DNA of 64,000 bases from Polynucleobacter sp. Latsch14-2 (GCF_018881925.1 NZ_JACVPL010000001.1:248001-312000); one strand, 5' to 3'; positions 29,133 to 44,831 are shown, numbered from the stretch's first letter. Translations and numbers: made by a program. The notes: a model not told the origin generated them from the letters alone.

Positions 29133-29471
29133 TTACTTAGTGGTAGCCACATCAGCTTTAGGAGCTTTTTTCTTGAACATCTCCAGCATGCGACGGGTGA
29201 CCATGAAGCCACCAAAAATATTAATTGACGCTAAAAATACAGCTACCGCACCAATAATGCTGGTCAGAGTGATTTCATCACCCCCAATGACTTCTGTCTG
29301 CAAAAGAGCGCCAACAATAATGATTCCAGAAATCGCGTTGGTAACCGCCATTAATGGCGTGTGAAGTGCGGGAGTGACATTCCAAACTACGTGATAGCCA
29401 ACAAAAATGGCCAATACAAACACAGTAATGTTTTGGACTGTAAGGATGCTTTGAAAAGCAGCGAGATCCAT
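29133..29471 (-). CDS. pntAB: NAD(P) transhydrogenase alpha subunit, membrane part (PntAB)
   Basis: A 112-residue membrane subunit corresponding to the C-terminal part of E. coli PntA (domain dII). It has three to four hydrophobic helices ([42 protein letters not shown] and [28 protein letters not shown]). In this organism the alpha subunit is split into two genes, as in Rhodospirillum rubrum. It lies 33 bases before pntB and 25 bases after pntAA. Confidence 0.93.
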   Translation of the reverse strand: MDLAAFQSILTVQNITVFVLAIFVGYHVVWNVTPALHTPLMAVTNAISGIIIVGALLQTEVIGGDEITLTSIIGAVAVFLASINIFGGFMVTRRMLEMFKKKAPKADVATTK

Positions 29472-29496
29472 GATGATTCCTTCGTATTAGGTTTTG

Positions 29497-30627
29497 TTAG
29501 TTTTTGCGGACGGCTTGGCCATCACGACACATTAAGCAAGCGGTAACGATGTCATCATCAGCTGGGATGACTAACTTCGCATCTGCATCAACGATCAGTT
29601 TCATAAAGTCAAGCAAGTTGCGGGCATAGAGTGCGGAAGCGTCAGCAGCTACCATGCTGGCAAGATTGGTGTAACCAATAATCTTTACGCCATTAACTTC
29701 CACAATCTTGTCCGCTTGAGTCAGTGGGCAGTTGCCTGAACCGTTATCGCCACGACCAGCCGCTAAGTCAATCACAACCGAGCCCGGTTTCATATTGGCA
29801 ACAGTATCGCTATGCAAAAGCACAGGTGGTTTACGTCCCGGAATCAAAGCAGTTGTAATAACGATATCGGCTTGCTGAGCACGTTCCGAGACCAAAGCGG
29901 CTTGACGCTTCATCCAGGCTTCGGGCATTGGGCGGGCATAACCGCCAACGCCTTGAGCAATTTCACGTTCTTCATCTGACTCAAAGGGAACGTCTACGAA
30001 CTTACCGCCTAGGGACTCAATTTGCTCCTTAACTGCTGGGCGCACATCAGAAGCTTCAATCACGGCGCCCAGCCGCTTGGCTGTAGCAATCGCTTGCAAT
30101 CCAGCAACTCCGACACCCAGAATCAGAACGCGTGCAGCTTTAACGGTGCCAGCAGCAGTCATGAGCATTGGCATAAAGCGTTGGTACTCATTAGCTGCAA
30201 CCATTACAGCCTTATAGCCAGCAATATTAGCTTGCGAGGAAAGAACGTCCATGCTTTGCGCGCGTGTAGTTCTAGGTGCAGCTTCTAGAGAGAATGCGGT
30301 AATTCCTTGAGCTGCCATTGCGGCGATATTGTCGTTATCAAATGGATCGAGCATGCCAATGAGTACGGTGCCAGATTTGATCTGTTCAAGTTCATTGGCT
30401 TCAGGAGCACGCACTTTAAGTACGACTTCTGCGCTAAAGGCATCAGCAGCGCTACCAATAGTGGCGCCAACAGCTTCGTAGGCAGAATCCGGTTGGCTGG
30501 CTTGAACACCAGCGTCCTTCTGGATAATGACTTGATGACCTTGTCCAACCAGTTTTTTAACTGTTTCAGGTGTTGCGGCAACGCGAGTTTCCCCGAGCCT
30601 TGTTTCCAGCGGCACTCCTATGCGCAT
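29497..30627 (-). CDS. pntAA: NAD(P) transhydrogenase alpha subunit, NAD-binding part (PntAA)
   Basis: The 376-residue soluble dI subunit binds NAD(H). It starts [26 protein letters not shown], then has [38 protein letters not shown], and the Rossmann motif [23 protein letters not shown], ending with the [11 protein letters not shown] stretch typical of the family. The dII part is a separate gene downstream. It is divergent from mnmA; the shared 190-base gap should hold both promoters. Confidence 0.96.
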   Translation of the reverse strand: MRIGVPLETRLGETRVAATPETVKKLVGQGHQVIIQKDAGVQASQPDSAYEAVGATIGSAADAFSAEVVLKVRAPEANELEQIKSGTVLIGMLDPFDNDNIAAMAAQGITAFSLEAAPRTTRAQSMDVLSSQANIAGYKAVMVAANEYQRFMPMLMTAAGTVKAARVLILGVGVAGLQAIATAKRLGAVIEASDVRPAVKEQIESLGGKFVDVPFESDEEREIAQGVGGYARPMPEAWMKRQAALVSERAQQADIVITTALIPGRKPPVLLHSDTVANMKPGSVVIDLAAGRGDNGSGNCPLTQADKIVEVNGVKIIGYTNLASMVAADASALYARNLLDFMKLIVDADAKLVIPADDDIVTACLMCRDGQAVRKN

Positions 30628-30820
30628 GGCATGTCTCCAAAAGCGAAATTTACAAAAATTCTATTTTAGTCAAATAGGCAAATTCATGCCCATTTACCTT
30701 CTCTTGCTGCCATTTAAGGAGTTTCGGCTTTTTCTCGGTGGAATTAACCTAAGACTTCTACAATATGACGTGTCAGCTTATATTGAATTTTCGCATTATT
30801 TAATGACCTACCTCAAATCT

Positions 30821-31918
30821 ATGTCTCTTTCTGCATCAAAACCTACCAAAGTCGTTGTTGGGATGTCTGGCGGGGTAGATTCGTCGGTTGCAGCTTGGAT
30901 GTTGAAGCAGCAAGGTTATGAAGTGGTCGGCCTTTTTATGAAGAACTGGGAAGACGACGATAACGATGAGTATTGCTCAGCTCGGCAGGATTGGCTGGAC
31001 GTCGTCTCGGTGGCTGACAAGATTGGTATTGACGTTGAGGCTGTTAACTTTGCGGCAGAGTATCGGGAGCGTGTATTTGCAGATTTCTTGCGCGAATATG
31101 CCGCAGGTCGAACCCCCAATCCTGACGTTCTCTGTAATGCTGAAATTAAATTCAAAGCTTTTTTAGATCACGCAATGAATTTAGGCGCTGATGCGATTGC
31201 AACTGGACACTACGCTCGGGCTCGCCATGATGGTGGCAGAGTACAGCTATTAAAGGCAGTCGATGCTAGCAAAGACCAAAGTTACTTTTTACATCGACTA
31301 ACTCAAGATCAGTTGTCAAAAGTTCTTTTTCCTTTGGGTGAAATTCCGAAGACGGAAGTACGAAAAATCGCTGAAGACATTGGTTTGCATAATGCTCGGA
31401 AAAAAGACTCTACTGGAATTTGTTTTATTGGCGAACGTCCTTTTAGAGAGTTTTTGAACCGCTACCTACCTCGTACTCCTGGACCTATCAAAACCCCAGA
31501 GGGCAAGGTGGTTGGCGAGCATATGGGACTTGCTTTCTTTACCCTTGGGCAGCGCAAAGGCATTGGCTTGGGCGGTAGCCAAGACGGCAACGGAGACCCT
31601 TGGTATGTGGCTCGCAAGGATGTAGCGAACAATACCCTATATGTCGTGCAGGGCCATGAGCACCCTTGGTTGCTTGCAAACCATTTGTCCGCAATGGATG
31701 CAAGCTGGGTCGATGGTATCGCACCAGTACCTGGCAAATATTCCGCTAAGACGCGCTATCGCCAAACGGATTCAGCTTGTGAAATTCATTCAGGTCCTGA
31801 AGGTTCGCTGAACTTTCAATTGACCTTCTCGGAATCGCAGTGGGCGGTTACCCCAGGACAATCTGCTGTTTTGTATGACGGAGATATTTGTTTAGGTGGC
31901 GGCATTATTTCTAATTAA
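30821..31918 (+). CDS. mnmA: tRNA-specific 2-thiouridylase MnmA
   Basis: MnmA adds sulfur to U34 of Lys, Glu and Gln tRNAs using ATP and persulfide passed through Tus/Isc partners. The protein shows the PP-loop [50 protein letters not shown] and [14 protein letters not shown] holding a catalytic Cys. The ATG at 30821 gives 365 residues, the usual size; the frame is open much further upstream without similarity. The ribosome site is weak and ATG at 30803 is an alternative, so the start is not settled. Confidence 0.95.
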   Translation: MSLSASKPTKVVVGMSGGVDSSVAAWMLKQQGYEVVGLFMKNWEDDDNDEYCSARQDWLDVVSVADKIGIDVEAVNFAAEYRERVFADFLREYAAGRTPNPDVLCNAEIKFKAFLDHAMNLGADAIATGHYARARHDGGRVQLLKAVDASKDQSYFLHRLTQDQLSKVLFPLGEIPKTEVRKIAEDIGLHNARKKDSTGICFIGERPFREFLNRYLPRTPGPIKTPEGKVVGEHMGLAFFTLGQRKGIGLGGSQDGNGDPWYVARKDVANNTLYVVQGHEHPWLLANHLSAMDASWVDGIAPVPGKYSAKTRYRQTDSACEIHSGPEGSLNFQLTFSESQWAVTPGQSAVLYDGDICLGGGIISN

Positions 31919-31946
31919 TGCAAACCGCCTAAATTTCTTACTTAAA

Positions 31947-32561
31947 TTAAGCTACTGGTGGCGCCGTTTCTATAAACGAAGCACGTTGTATTAATTTTTG
32001 ATACAGACGATCTAGATTTGGATATTCGGTTTGCCATTGAATGCTTGGGAAGCGTAGCAATAAGTATCCCAGTGCGCAGCCGACTGCAATATCTGCTAGG
32101 GTCATCTGGTTGCTGTGGCACCAAGCATTTCCGCCTAGCTGTTCGGACATTTGACGCAGGCCTACATGTACCTTACCCATTTGACGCTCAATCCAGGCGG
32201 GGCTTTGTTGCTCTGTAGGGCGCCAAGTGGCTTCTAAGCGTGCCAAGATGCAGGCATCTAATACACCGTCAGCTAAGGCTTCCCATGTCTTGACTGAGGC
32301 GCGCTCGCGACTTCCGGCTGGGATGAGCTTGCCAACTGGACTCAAGGTATCCGCATACTCAACGATGACTCGGGAGTCATAAATGGCTTCGCCATCATCT
32401 AAAAGCAGGCAGGGTACCTTCCCAAGGGGGCTTGTGGCGCTAATTTTGGTGTCTGCGGCCCATACATTCTCTAGCTCAAGGGCGGCTTCCACCTTTTTTT
32501 CAGAGAAAACGATGCGTACTTTACGTACATAGGGGCTGGTTGGGGATCCGATTATTTTCAT
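31947..32561 (-). CDS. Glutathione S-transferase family protein
   Basis: A 204-residue thioredoxin-fold GST. The N-terminal domain begins MKIIGSPTSPYVRKVRIVFSEKKV, with the SPYVRKV active-site loop (Ser at residue 6 or nearby) and later GKVPCLLLDDGEAIYDSRVIVEYAD, the glutathione-binding beta-strand and Ser/Asp pair. The C-terminal helical domain carries QMTLADIAVGCALGYL. The start at 32561 fits this fold; 17 residues upstream are not similar. Substrates are unknown. It converges with mnmA and is divergent from purB. Confidence 0.9.
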   Translation of the reverse strand: MKIIGSPTSPYVRKVRIVFSEKKVEAALELENVWAADTKISATSPLGKVPCLLLDDGEAIYDSRVIVEYADTLSPVGKLIPAGSRERASVKTWEALADGVLDACILARLEATWRPTEQQSPAWIERQMGKVHVGLRQMSEQLGGNAWCHSNQMTLADIAVGCALGYLLLRFPSIQWQTEYPNLDRLYQKLIQRASFIETAPPVA

Positions 32562-32593
32562 AGGCGTCAGTATAGCGATGCTTGAGGTGGTAG

Positions 32594-35394
<2,801 letters not shown>

Positions 35395-35402
35395 AGTTGA
35401 AT

Positions 35403-36377
35403 TTAGATCTGCGCCCCAAAGTTTGGGTCGTCATTGCGGGAATTGTCTTCAGGTTTTTTATCGCCCTTGATTAAATCTTCACGTTTGACACCTAACCACA
35501 TTGCCAAGGCGGCGGCAACGAAGACGGAGGAGTAGATACCAAATAAAATGCCGATAGTCAGTGCAAGCGCAAAGTAAAACAGTGTTGGACCGCCAAATAT
35601 CAGCATTGCCAAAACCATCATTTCAGTACTACCGTGAGTAATCATGGTACGGCTGATGGTGCTAGTAATCGCATTATCAATAATCTCGCGGGTATTCATC
35701 TTGCGATATTTTCGGAAGTTCTCACGAATGCGGTCAAAGATCACCACCGATTCGTTGACGGAGTAACCAAGTACTGCTAAGACAGCTGCCAATACTGAAA
35801 GTGAGAATTCCCATTGGAAGAATGCAAAGAAGCCCAAGATAATCACGACGTCATGCAAGTTGGCAATGATGCCAGCAAGTGCAAACTTCCACTCAAAACG
35901 AAAGGATAGATACAGCACAATGCCGATGATCACAAAGATCAGTGCTTTGAGTCCATCTAAAGCTAACTCTTGACCGACTTGAGGACCCACAAACTCAACA
36001 CGCTGCAGCTTAGCTCCAGAGGCGCTTGGCTCCAGCGCTTGCATAACAGGAGTGCTTTGGTCCGCAGAAGAAATCAATTTTCCTTCGGCATCCTTTTGCA
36101 AAGGTAGTCGAATCATGACGTCACGCGAGCTACCAAAGTTTTGAATCTGGGTATCTGCGTAGCCGAGTTTCGCGACATTCTCCCTAATGGAGTCTAAGGG
36201 CGCAGTTTGCGGATAACTGACTTCCATCACCGTGCCGCCTGTAAATTCGATGGAAAGGTGCAGACCGTTATGCCACAGGAAGAAAACAGCAGCTAAAAAA
36301 GTAATAAACGAAATTGCATTCAGCACCAATGCATGGCGCATGAATGGAATGTCTTTTTTAATCCGGAAAAATTCCAT
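35403..36377 (-). CDS. secF: Protein translocase subunit SecF
   Basis: SecF works with SecD to use the proton gradient in late preprotein translocation. The 324-residue protein has an N-terminal membrane helix, the periplasmic region with LSIEFTGGTVMEVSYP, and five C-terminal helices including GYSVNESVVIFDRIRENFRKYRKM and REIIDNAITSTISRTMITHGSTEMMV, classic SecF. It is 3 bases downstream of secD in the order yajC-secD-secF. Confidence 0.97.
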   Translation of the reverse strand: MEFFRIKKDIPFMRHALVLNAISFITFLAAVFFLWHNGLHLSIEFTGGTVMEVSYPQTAPLDSIRENVAKLGYADTQIQNFGSSRDVMIRLPLQKDAEGKLISSADQSTPVMQALEPSASGAKLQRVEFVGPQVGQELALDGLKALIFVIIGIVLYLSFRFEWKFALAGIIANLHDVVIILGFFAFFQWEFSLSVLAAVLAVLGYSVNESVVIFDRIRENFRKYRKMNTREIIDNAITSTISRTMITHGSTEMMVLAMLIFGGPTLFYFALALTIGILFGIYSSVFVAAALAMWLGVKREDLIKGDKKPEDNSRNDDPNFGAQI

Positions 36378-36380
36378 GAC

Positions 36381-38240
36381 TTATTTCTCCTGTGGGCGCC
36401 AAACTTGGCCAATAGCGAGTTTTGAAATCTTCTTATGTCGACCATACCAAAGGTTGACAAGGCCACGTGAGAAGAAGACGGCGGAGAACATTGAAGTCAG
36501 AATGCCAAGGCAGTGCACTACAGCGAAGCCTTTGATGGGGCCAGAGCCAAACGCAAGTAAAGCTAGACCTGCAATTAATGTCGTGACGTTAGAATCCAGA
36601 ATCGTTGCCCATGCTTTATCAAAGCCGACGGATATGGCGGTATGTGGTGCGGCGCCGTTACGTAACTCTTCTCGGATACGTTCATTAATCAGCACGTTTG
36701 AGTCAATCGCCATACCCAGAGCCAAAGCCATCGCAGCAATGCCAGGAAGAGTCAAGGTTGCTTGCAGCATCGACAATACCGAAATTAGTAGCAGTAGGTT
36801 CACTGCCAAAGCGATCACCGAGAATGTGCCAAATAATAGGTAGTAAGCCATCATAAAAATGGCGATACAGGCAAAACCAATCAATAGGGATTTAAAACCT
36901 TTTTCAATATTTTCGGCACCCAAGCTTGGTCCGATGGTGCGCTCTTCAATAATTTCCATTGGCGCTGCCAGTGAGCCTGCGCGCAATAAGAGCGCTAAGT
37001 CATTGGCGCTTTCGGTAGTGGGTTGACCGGTAATTTGGAACTTAGAACCGAACTCGCTTTGAATAGTTGCAATCGTTAAGACTTCGCCTTTACCTTTTTC
37101 AAACAAGATCATACCCATTGGCTTGCCAATGTTTTCACGAGTCACTTCTTGCATGACCCGACCACCAGCGGCATCCAGTGAGATGTTCACTGCGGGGCGT
37201 TGGTTTTGATCAAAGCCGGCACTCGCATCTGTAATGCGATCACCGCTAAAAATAACTGATTTTTTGAATACACCTAAACGATTTTCACCAAAATGAAAAA
37301 CGTCCATTCCAGGGGGAGGGGGCTCGCCAGCACTAATCGTTGACACCAGTGGATCAGCAAGTCGCGATTCTAGGGTTGCGGTACGGCCAATAATATCTTT
37401 GGCACGTGCCGTATCTTGAACGCCGGGTAATTGGACGACGATACGCTCAGCACCTTGCTGTTGAATTACCGGCTCTTTTACTGCCAATTCATTGACACGC
37501 TTATTCAGGGTGATGATATTTTGTTTAACGGCATTATCTTGGATGGCTTTTAAGGAGGCTGGTTTAAATTCCCCAAGCAACTTGGTGGAGCCACCGGTGG
37601 AGCGCACTTGCCAAATGAGTTCGGGCTGACTAACGTTCAGAAGGGTGCGAGCCTGTTCGGCCTCATCAGCACTGCCAAAATTAATGGCGAGGGAATCGCT
37701 ACTGCGATCAATGCCTTGGTGGCGAATATTTTTGTCACGCAATTGACTGCGGATATCGCCAGCCAAAGCAGTCACTTTCTTTTGCACTGCACCTTTCATA
37801 TCTACCTGCAATAAGAAGTAGACGCCGCCACGTAAATCTAAGCCAAGCGGCATTGGCAATGCGTTGATGGCATTGAGCCAGCTAGGTGTATTAGAGAGCA
37901 GATTTAAGGCGACAGTGTAATTGGGGTCAGCTTGATCTGAATTCAATTTTTGCTGTAAGAGATCACGTGCACGCAGTTGAATATCGGTGTTGTTAAAGCG
38001 AATCTTGATTGAGCCTGCATGACCAGTAGTTTCAAAGAAGAGCCCAGTGCTGTTAATGTTGTCATCACTGAGAATCTTTTCAACCCGAGCCTGAGTCGCC
38101 AAATCAACCTTAATGGTTGGCTTGGCGGACGAGACTTGAACTGCAGGCGCCTCCCCGAAGAAATTAGGCAGTGAATACAGTCCGCCGATCAATAAAGCAG
38201 CGGCAATGACTAAATATTTCCAGAGGGGGTAGCGATTCAT
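36381..38240 (-). CDS. secD: Protein translocase subunit SecD
   Basis: SecD is the large partner of SecF. The 619-residue protein has an N-terminal helix (WKYLVIAAALLIGGLYSLPNFFG), the long periplasmic P1 domain with LGLDLRGGVYFLLQVDM (family motif), GRTATLESRL and SAGFDQNQRPAVNISLD, and the membrane half with ALALGMAIDSNVLINERIREELRNG and FDKAWATILDSNVTTLIAGLALLAFGSGPIKGFAV. Length matches other betaproteobacteria. Confidence 0.97.
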   Translation of the reverse strand: MNRYPLWKYLVIAAALLIGGLYSLPNFFGEAPAVQVSSAKPTIKVDLATQARVEKILSDDNINSTGLFFETTGHAGSIKIRFNNTDIQLRARDLLQQKLNSDQADPNYTVALNLLSNTPSWLNAINALPMPLGLDLRGGVYFLLQVDMKGAVQKKVTALAGDIRSQLRDKNIRHQGIDRSSDSLAINFGSADEAEQARTLLNVSQPELIWQVRSTGGSTKLLGEFKPASLKAIQDNAVKQNIITLNKRVNELAVKEPVIQQQGAERIVVQLPGVQDTARAKDIIGRTATLESRLADPLVSTISAGEPPPPGMDVFHFGENRLGVFKKSVIFSGDRITDASAGFDQNQRPAVNISLDAAGGRVMQEVTRENIGKPMGMILFEKGKGEVLTIATIQSEFGSKFQITGQPTTESANDLALLLRAGSLAAPMEIIEERTIGPSLGAENIEKGFKSLLIGFACIAIFMMAYYLLFGTFSVIALAVNLLLLISVLSMLQATLTLPGIAAMALALGMAIDSNVLINERIREELRNGAAPHTAISVGFDKAWATILDSNVTTLIAGLALLAFGSGPIKGFAVVHCLGILTSMFSAVFFSRGLVNLWYGRHKKISKLAIGQVWRPQEK

Positions 38241-38261
38241 ATTGAGATACTTTTAGACGTA

Positions 38262-38588
38262 TTAAGCAGACTTCAGGGTGCCTTTAGGCAATACAGTAGT
38301 GATAGCACCTTTTTGCATTTGCACTTCAGTACCAGTGGCAATTTCTACGCCAACAAAATCATCTTTCAATGAAGTGACTTTGCCAACGATGCCACCAACA
38401 GTTACAACCTCATCACCAACTGCCAAAGCTGCAAGCATGGCTTTAGTTTCTTTGGCGCGCTTCATTTGCGGGCGAATCATGATGAAATACAAAACCGCAA
38501 ACATCAAAATCAGGGGGAGGAAGCTCATTAAGCCACCTGCATCTGCGCCTCCGGCTGGAGCCTGGGCAAAAGCGTTACTAATCCACAT
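38262..38588 (-). CDS. yajC: Preprotein translocase subunit YajC
   Basis: YajC is a small accessory membrane protein that associates with the SecDF-YidC complex. The 108-residue protein has one membrane helix (GLMSFLPLILMFAVLYFIMIRPQMKR) followed by a soluble part with AALAVGDEVVTVGGIVGKVTSLKDDFVGVEIA, which is the family pattern. A strong GGAGG ribosome site precedes the ATG. It lies 21 bases before secD and 133 bases after tgt. Confidence 0.97.
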   Translation of the reverse strand: MWISNAFAQAPAGGADAGGLMSFLPLILMFAVLYFIMIRPQMKRAKETKAMLAALAVGDEVVTVGGIVGKVTSLKDDFVGVEIATGTEVQMQKGAITTVLPKGTLKSA

Positions 38589-38721
38589 ACAAAACCTCCG
38601 TTATTGACTCATTGAAAACAGCTTTAGTTTTAGACTTTGAATACAAAGCCCTAAACCCGCAATTCTAAACTGTGTGGGGCTTTGGGGATGATTTGCGGAG
38701 GTTTAGCCCATTCTAGGAGTG

Positions 38722-40922
<2,201 letters not shown>

Positions 40923-40952
40923 AGCATTACCATCAGGTATTGGATTTTAACG

Positions 40953-43025
40953 ATGACGACTAAGCGACCACCAACAGTACTGCAAAAGATGGGTCTAGAC
41001 AGCCCCATGGCCCTTGCTTTGCATCTTCCCTCTCGTTATGAGGATGAGACTGAGCTTTTCAGCATTGAAGATGCCCTAAGTCGTGGTCGCTTTTCCCCTG
41101 TACAGACCCAAGGGATTGTAATCCGCAATCAAGTCCTGTTTAGACCTAGAAGGCAGCTATTAGTTACTATTGAAGACGATACGGATGTATTGCAACTCCG
41201 CTTTCTGAATTTCTACCCCAGTCAGCAAAAGCAAATGGCAGTGGGCGCTCATATACGCGTGCGGGGCGATGTTCGCGAAGGCTTTCAGGGTTCGGAGATG
41301 GTGCACCCAACGGTGCGCGCCGTTACCCCGGATACTCCATTACCTCGCAGCTTGACCCCAGTCTATCCGGCAAGCGCTGGAATTTCACAAACTATTATTC
41401 GTAAGGCGGTAGTTCAGGCACTGCGCGAACCAAGCCTTAAGGAAAGCTTGGCAGAGTTCTTGCCTGCGCAGTTACTGACCGAATTTTTGCCAAATAATGA
41501 TTGGCCGCATTTACAAGCTGCATTGACTTATCTTCATCAGCCACCTGCCGATGCCGATACGCAGGCTTTGATGGAGCGCACTCATCCTGCGTGGCGTCGT
41601 GTGCAGTTTGAAGAATTACTTGCGCAACAAATTTCACTGAAGCGAGCGCATTCGATTCGCAGACAAAGGCGAGCTCCAGATTTTGTGAAGTCTCAAGCTC
41701 AAGCAAACACCAGCATTGAAGAAGGTTTATTGAAAGCTTTGCCCTTTAAGCTAACGGGTGCGCAAGAACGAGTTTGGACTGAAATTTCAGAAGATCTGTC
41801 CAACCAATTTCCAATGAATCGCCTGCTACAAGGTGATGTTGGTAGCGGTAAAACAGTAGTGGCTGCCCTAGCAGCTGCCCGCGTGATGGATCATGGTTAT
41901 CAAGCTGCAATCATGGCGCCCACAGAAATTCTGGCTGAGCAACACTATCTCAAAATGAAAGAGTGGTTTGAGCCCTTAGGTATTAAGGTGGCTTGGTTAT
42001 CAGGCAGTTTGAAAGCAAAAGAAAAAAGACTGGCGCAAGAGATGATTGAGAATGGTACAGCCCAGATCATCATTGGAACGCATGCACTTATTCAGGAAAC
42101 AGTCAGCTTTGCCAAACTAGGATTAGCAGTGATTGACGAGCAACACCGTTTTGGTGTGAGGCAGCGTTTAGAAATTCAGCAACGCGTTGGCTCTGAATTG
42201 TTTTACTGTCATCAGCTCATGATGTCAGCTACCCCTATTCCACGTACGCTAGCAATGACTTACTACGCAGACTTAGATGTATCGGTGATCGATGAACTAC
42301 CTCCGGGACGCAAGCCTATTGTGACTAAGGTCGTTAAAGCTGCAAGGCGCGATGAAGTGATTAGTGGCTTGCACGCATGGTTAAGTAAGGGCTTGCAGGC
42401 CTATTGGGTTTGCCCTTTGATTGAAGAGTCAGAGGCGTTGCAATTACAAACAGCTGTAGAAAGTTTTGAGCAACTTACCCTCGCTCTCCCTGGCTTTAAG
42501 GTTGGCCTAGTTCATGGCCGTTTAAAGGCCAATGAGAAGGCCGCTGTCATGGCTGCCTTTAAGGCGAATGAGATTCAACTCTTGGTTGCGACTACCGTGA
42601 TTGAGGTTGGGGTTGATGTGCCTAATGCTGCGCTGATGGTGATCGAACATGCAGAGCGGTTTGGTTATGCGCAGATTCATCAGTTGCGAGGTCGGGTGGG
42701 GCGTGGCTCTGCTGATTCGGTTTGTATTTTGATGTACGCCGAGCCACTTTCTATGGCTGCAAAAGAGCGTTTGCAAACCTTACGCGAAACTTCTGATGGC
42801 TTTGTCATTGCTGAGCGCGATTTATCGCTAAGAGGTCCGGGTGAGCTACTGGGGGCAAAACAGTCGGGTGATGCCATGTTACGGTTTGTAGATTTACAGC
42901 GGGATGCTTGGTTGATTGAGTTGGCTCAGCAGGTAGCCGAATGCTTGTTGGCCGATCATGCCGATTTGGTGGAGCGCCACCTAGAGCGCTGGTTGGGGTC
43001 TCGCGCAGAATTTCTAAAGGCCTGA
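40953..43025 (+). CDS. recG: ATP-dependent DNA helicase RecG
   Basis: RecG reverses stalled replication forks and processes Holliday junctions. The 690-residue protein has an N-terminal wedge/OB domain (ALHLPSRYEDETELF), Walker A QGDVGSGKTVVAALAA, APTEILAEQHY, the DEQH box VIDEQHRFGVRQR, SATPIPRTLAMT, and C-terminal motifs VHGRLKANEKAAVMAAF, TTVIEVGVDVPNA and HQLRGRVGRG. I chose the ATG at 40953 (MTTKRPPTV); the upstream 12 codons are unlike the family. It is co-oriented with oxyR (10-base gap). Confidence 0.96.
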   Translation: MTTKRPPTVLQKMGLDSPMALALHLPSRYEDETELFSIEDALSRGRFSPVQTQGIVIRNQVLFRPRRQLLVTIEDDTDVLQLRFLNFYPSQQKQMAVGAHIRVRGDVREGFQGSEMVHPTVRAVTPDTPLPRSLTPVYPASAGISQTIIRKAVVQALREPSLKESLAEFLPAQLLTEFLPNNDWPHLQAALTYLHQPPADADTQALMERTHPAWRRVQFEELLAQQISLKRAHSIRRQRRAPDFVKSQAQANTSIEEGLLKALPFKLTGAQERVWTEISEDLSNQFPMNRLLQGDVGSGKTVVAALAAARVMDHGYQAAIMAPTEILAEQHYLKMKEWFEPLGIKVAWLSGSLKAKEKRLAQEMIENGTAQIIIGTHALIQETVSFAKLGLAVIDEQHRFGVRQRLEIQQRVGSELFYCHQLMMSATPIPRTLAMTYYADLDVSVIDELPPGRKPIVTKVVKAARRDEVISGLHAWLSKGLQAYWVCPLIEESEALQLQTAVESFEQLTLALPGFKVGLVHGRLKANEKAAVMAAFKANEIQLLVATTVIEVGVDVPNAALMVIEHAERFGYAQIHQLRGRVGRGSADSVCILMYAEPLSMAAKERLQTLRETSDGFVIAERDLSLRGPGELLGAKQSGDAMLRFVDLQRDAWLIELAQQVAECLLADHADLVERHLERWLGSRAEFLKA

Positions 43026-43035
43026 TAATTAGACT

Positions 43036-43962
43036 ATGACACTTACAGAACTGCGTTACATTGTTGCCGTTGCTCGCGAGCGCCACTTTGGGCGCGCTGC
43101 TGAGGCTTGTCATGTCTCTCAGCCTACTTTATCGGTGGCAATTAAGAAACTAGAAGAAGAGCTTGGCACACAGATTTTTGAGAGGACAAGCTCTGAAGTG
43201 GCAATGACTGGTTTAGGTGCGCTGATTGTTGAGCAGGCACAGCGGGTGCTAGAAGAGGCTAATGCTCTAAAGCATTTGGCGAAGCACGGCCAGGATCCTT
43301 TGTCGGGCCCAATTCGGTTGGGGGCGATTTACACCATAGCTCCATATTTATTGCCTAGTTTGGTAAGAGTTTCTAGAAAAGATATTCCAAACGCGCCATT
43401 ATTTTTAGAAGAAAACTTCACCGTTCGCTTGTTGGAGATGTTGCGCCAAGGCGTATTAGATTGCGCTATTTTGGCAGACCCCTTCCCAAGTGCTGGGTTG
43501 GATGTGGTCGATCTGTATGAGGAACCTTTTTTGGTTGCGGTACCTCAAGGGCATCCATGGGAGCTTCGTAAGTCTATTGCGCACCAGGAGTTAAGAGAGC
43601 AAAACACTTTATTGCTGGGCGCAGGACATTGCTTTCGGGATCATGTTTTGGGTGTCTGCCCTGAGTTAAATCGTTTTGGTTCTGGATCCACTATCGGCGA
43701 GCAACGCAGTTTTGAAGGATCCTCTTTGGAAACGATTCGTCAAATGGTAGCAGGCGGTATTGGTATTTCGGTCCTGCCTCGAACCTCTGTACTCGATCCG
43801 GCAACCCATGAAGGTTTGATTCGTTATATTCCGCTAGATGAGCCTGTACCAACACGTAAGGTTTGCTTGGTCTGGCGCAAAAGCTATCCTCGCGCTGAAG
43901 TGATGCGAGAGCTGGCTAAGATTATTCGTAAATGTGACTTACCGGGAGTAAGCTTTATTTGA
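43036..43962 (+). CDS. oxyR: OxyR, LysR-family peroxide-sensing regulator
   Basis: A 308-residue LysR transcription factor that senses hydrogen peroxide. The N-terminal HTH is clear ([40 protein letters not shown]). The effector domain has [17 protein letters not shown], with the peroxide-reactive Cys199 and resolving Cys208 at the same residue numbers as in E. coli OxyR, and [21 protein letters not shown]. It follows recG by 10 bases and precedes ubiA closely. The recG-oxyR pair is known in other proteobacteria. No katG or ahpC target gene is in the window. Confidence 0.95.
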   Translation: MTLTELRYIVAVARERHFGRAAEACHVSQPTLSVAIKKLEEELGTQIFERTSSEVAMTGLGALIVEQAQRVLEEANALKHLAKHGQDPLSGPIRLGAIYTIAPYLLPSLVRVSRKDIPNAPLFLEENFTVRLLEMLRQGVLDCAILADPFPSAGLDVVDLYEEPFLVAVPQGHPWELRKSIAHQELREQNTLLLGAGHCFRDHVLGVCPELNRFGSGSTIGEQRSFEGSSLETIRQMVAGGIGISVLPRTSVLDPATHEGLIRYIPLDEPVPTRKVCLVWRKSYPRAEVMRELAKIIRKCDLPGVSFI

Positions 43963-44831
43963 TGCGGCATCCCTTTATTACCCGTCTAGTTTCATATGCT
44001 TATCTGATTCGTCTTGACAAGCCGATTGGTACTCTGCTTCTACTGTGGCCCACTTGGTGGGGTTTGTGGCTTGCAAGTAGTGGGTTTCCTGACTGGAGCA
44101 TTTTGTTCATTTTTACTATTGGTACTATCTTGATGCGAAGTGCTGGATGCGCCGTTAATGATTACGCTGATCAAGATTTCGATCGCCATGTAAAGAGAAC
44201 GCAAGGACGTCCAGTAACCAGTGGCAAGATCTCAGGTAAAGAGGCGCTTATTGTGGCTACTGTGCTGGCGCTGATTGCCTTTTTACTCATTCAGCCACTT
44301 AATACTTTCACTAAAATACTTTCGGTCTTTGCTTTGTTAATTGCAATTATTTACCCATTTACCAAAAGATTTTTCGCGATTCCTCAGGCCATTCTTGGGA
44401 TTGCATTCGGTTTTGGAATTCCGATGGCTTATGCAGCTGTCTTGGATTTCATTCCCTTAGAGGCATGGATTCTTTTTGTGGGTAATATTTTTTGGGCTAT
44501 TGCTTATGATACTGCCTATGCAATGGTCGATCGAGATGATGATATTCGCCTAGGTCTTCGCACATCAGCAATTACCTTTGGTCGGCTTGATGTTCTGGCG
44601 ATTGGGGTTTGCTATGGAATCTTATTACTAAGTCAAATTTGGGTGGCACAAATTGCTCACTTGAGTAGTTATTTTTGGTGCGGCTGGTTAGGCGCTTTGG
44701 GGTGTGCCATCTATCATCTGAAATTAGTTTCAACTCGCAGTAGGACTGAGTGCTTTAAGGCATTTCGCCATAACAACTGGCTGGGCGGATTTCTCTTTTT
44801 GGGAATCGCTTTAGGTCTAGCGATCAATTAG
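43962..44831 (+). CDS. ubiA: 4-hydroxybenzoate polyprenyltransferase UbiA
   Basis: UbiA attaches the polyprenyl chain to 4-hydroxybenzoate in ubiquinone synthesis. The membrane protein has about eight helices and the two Asp-rich substrate motifs: [20 protein letters not shown] and [22 protein letters not shown]. About 289 residues. The ATG at 43962 lies at the oxyR stop codon (TGATG); a TTG three bases earlier is also possible. It converges on proC with a 4-base overlap of ends. Confidence 0.95.
   Translation: MRHPFITRLVSYAYLIRLDKPIGTLLLLWPTWWGLWLASSGFPDWSILFIFTIGTILMRSAGCAVNDYADQDFDRHVKRTQGRPVTSGKISGKEALIVATVLALIAFLLIQPLNTFTKILSVFALLIAIIYPFTKRFFAIPQAILGIAFGFGIPMAYAAVLDFIPLEAWILFVGNIFWAIAYDTAYAMVDRDDDIRLGLRTSAITFGRLDVLAIGVCYGILLLSQIWVAQIAHLSSYFWCGWLGALGCAIYHLKLVSTRSRTECFKAFRHNNWLGGFLFLGIALGLAIN

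Noticed and set aside
30620-30820. 67-codon N-terminal extension of mnmA
   Set aside because: The PP-loop start is normally about 10-20 residues from the N-terminus; the extension overlaps the pntAA start and has no similarity.
36232-36843. 203-residue plus-strand frame opposite secF and secD
   Set aside because: It lies wholly over two clear membrane protein genes, lacks a ribosome site and has no recognisable domain.
38644-38684. 8-base inverted repeat CAAAGCCC/GGGCTTTG between tgt and yajC
   Set aside because: The 25-base loop and lack of a T-run make a functional terminator unlikely.
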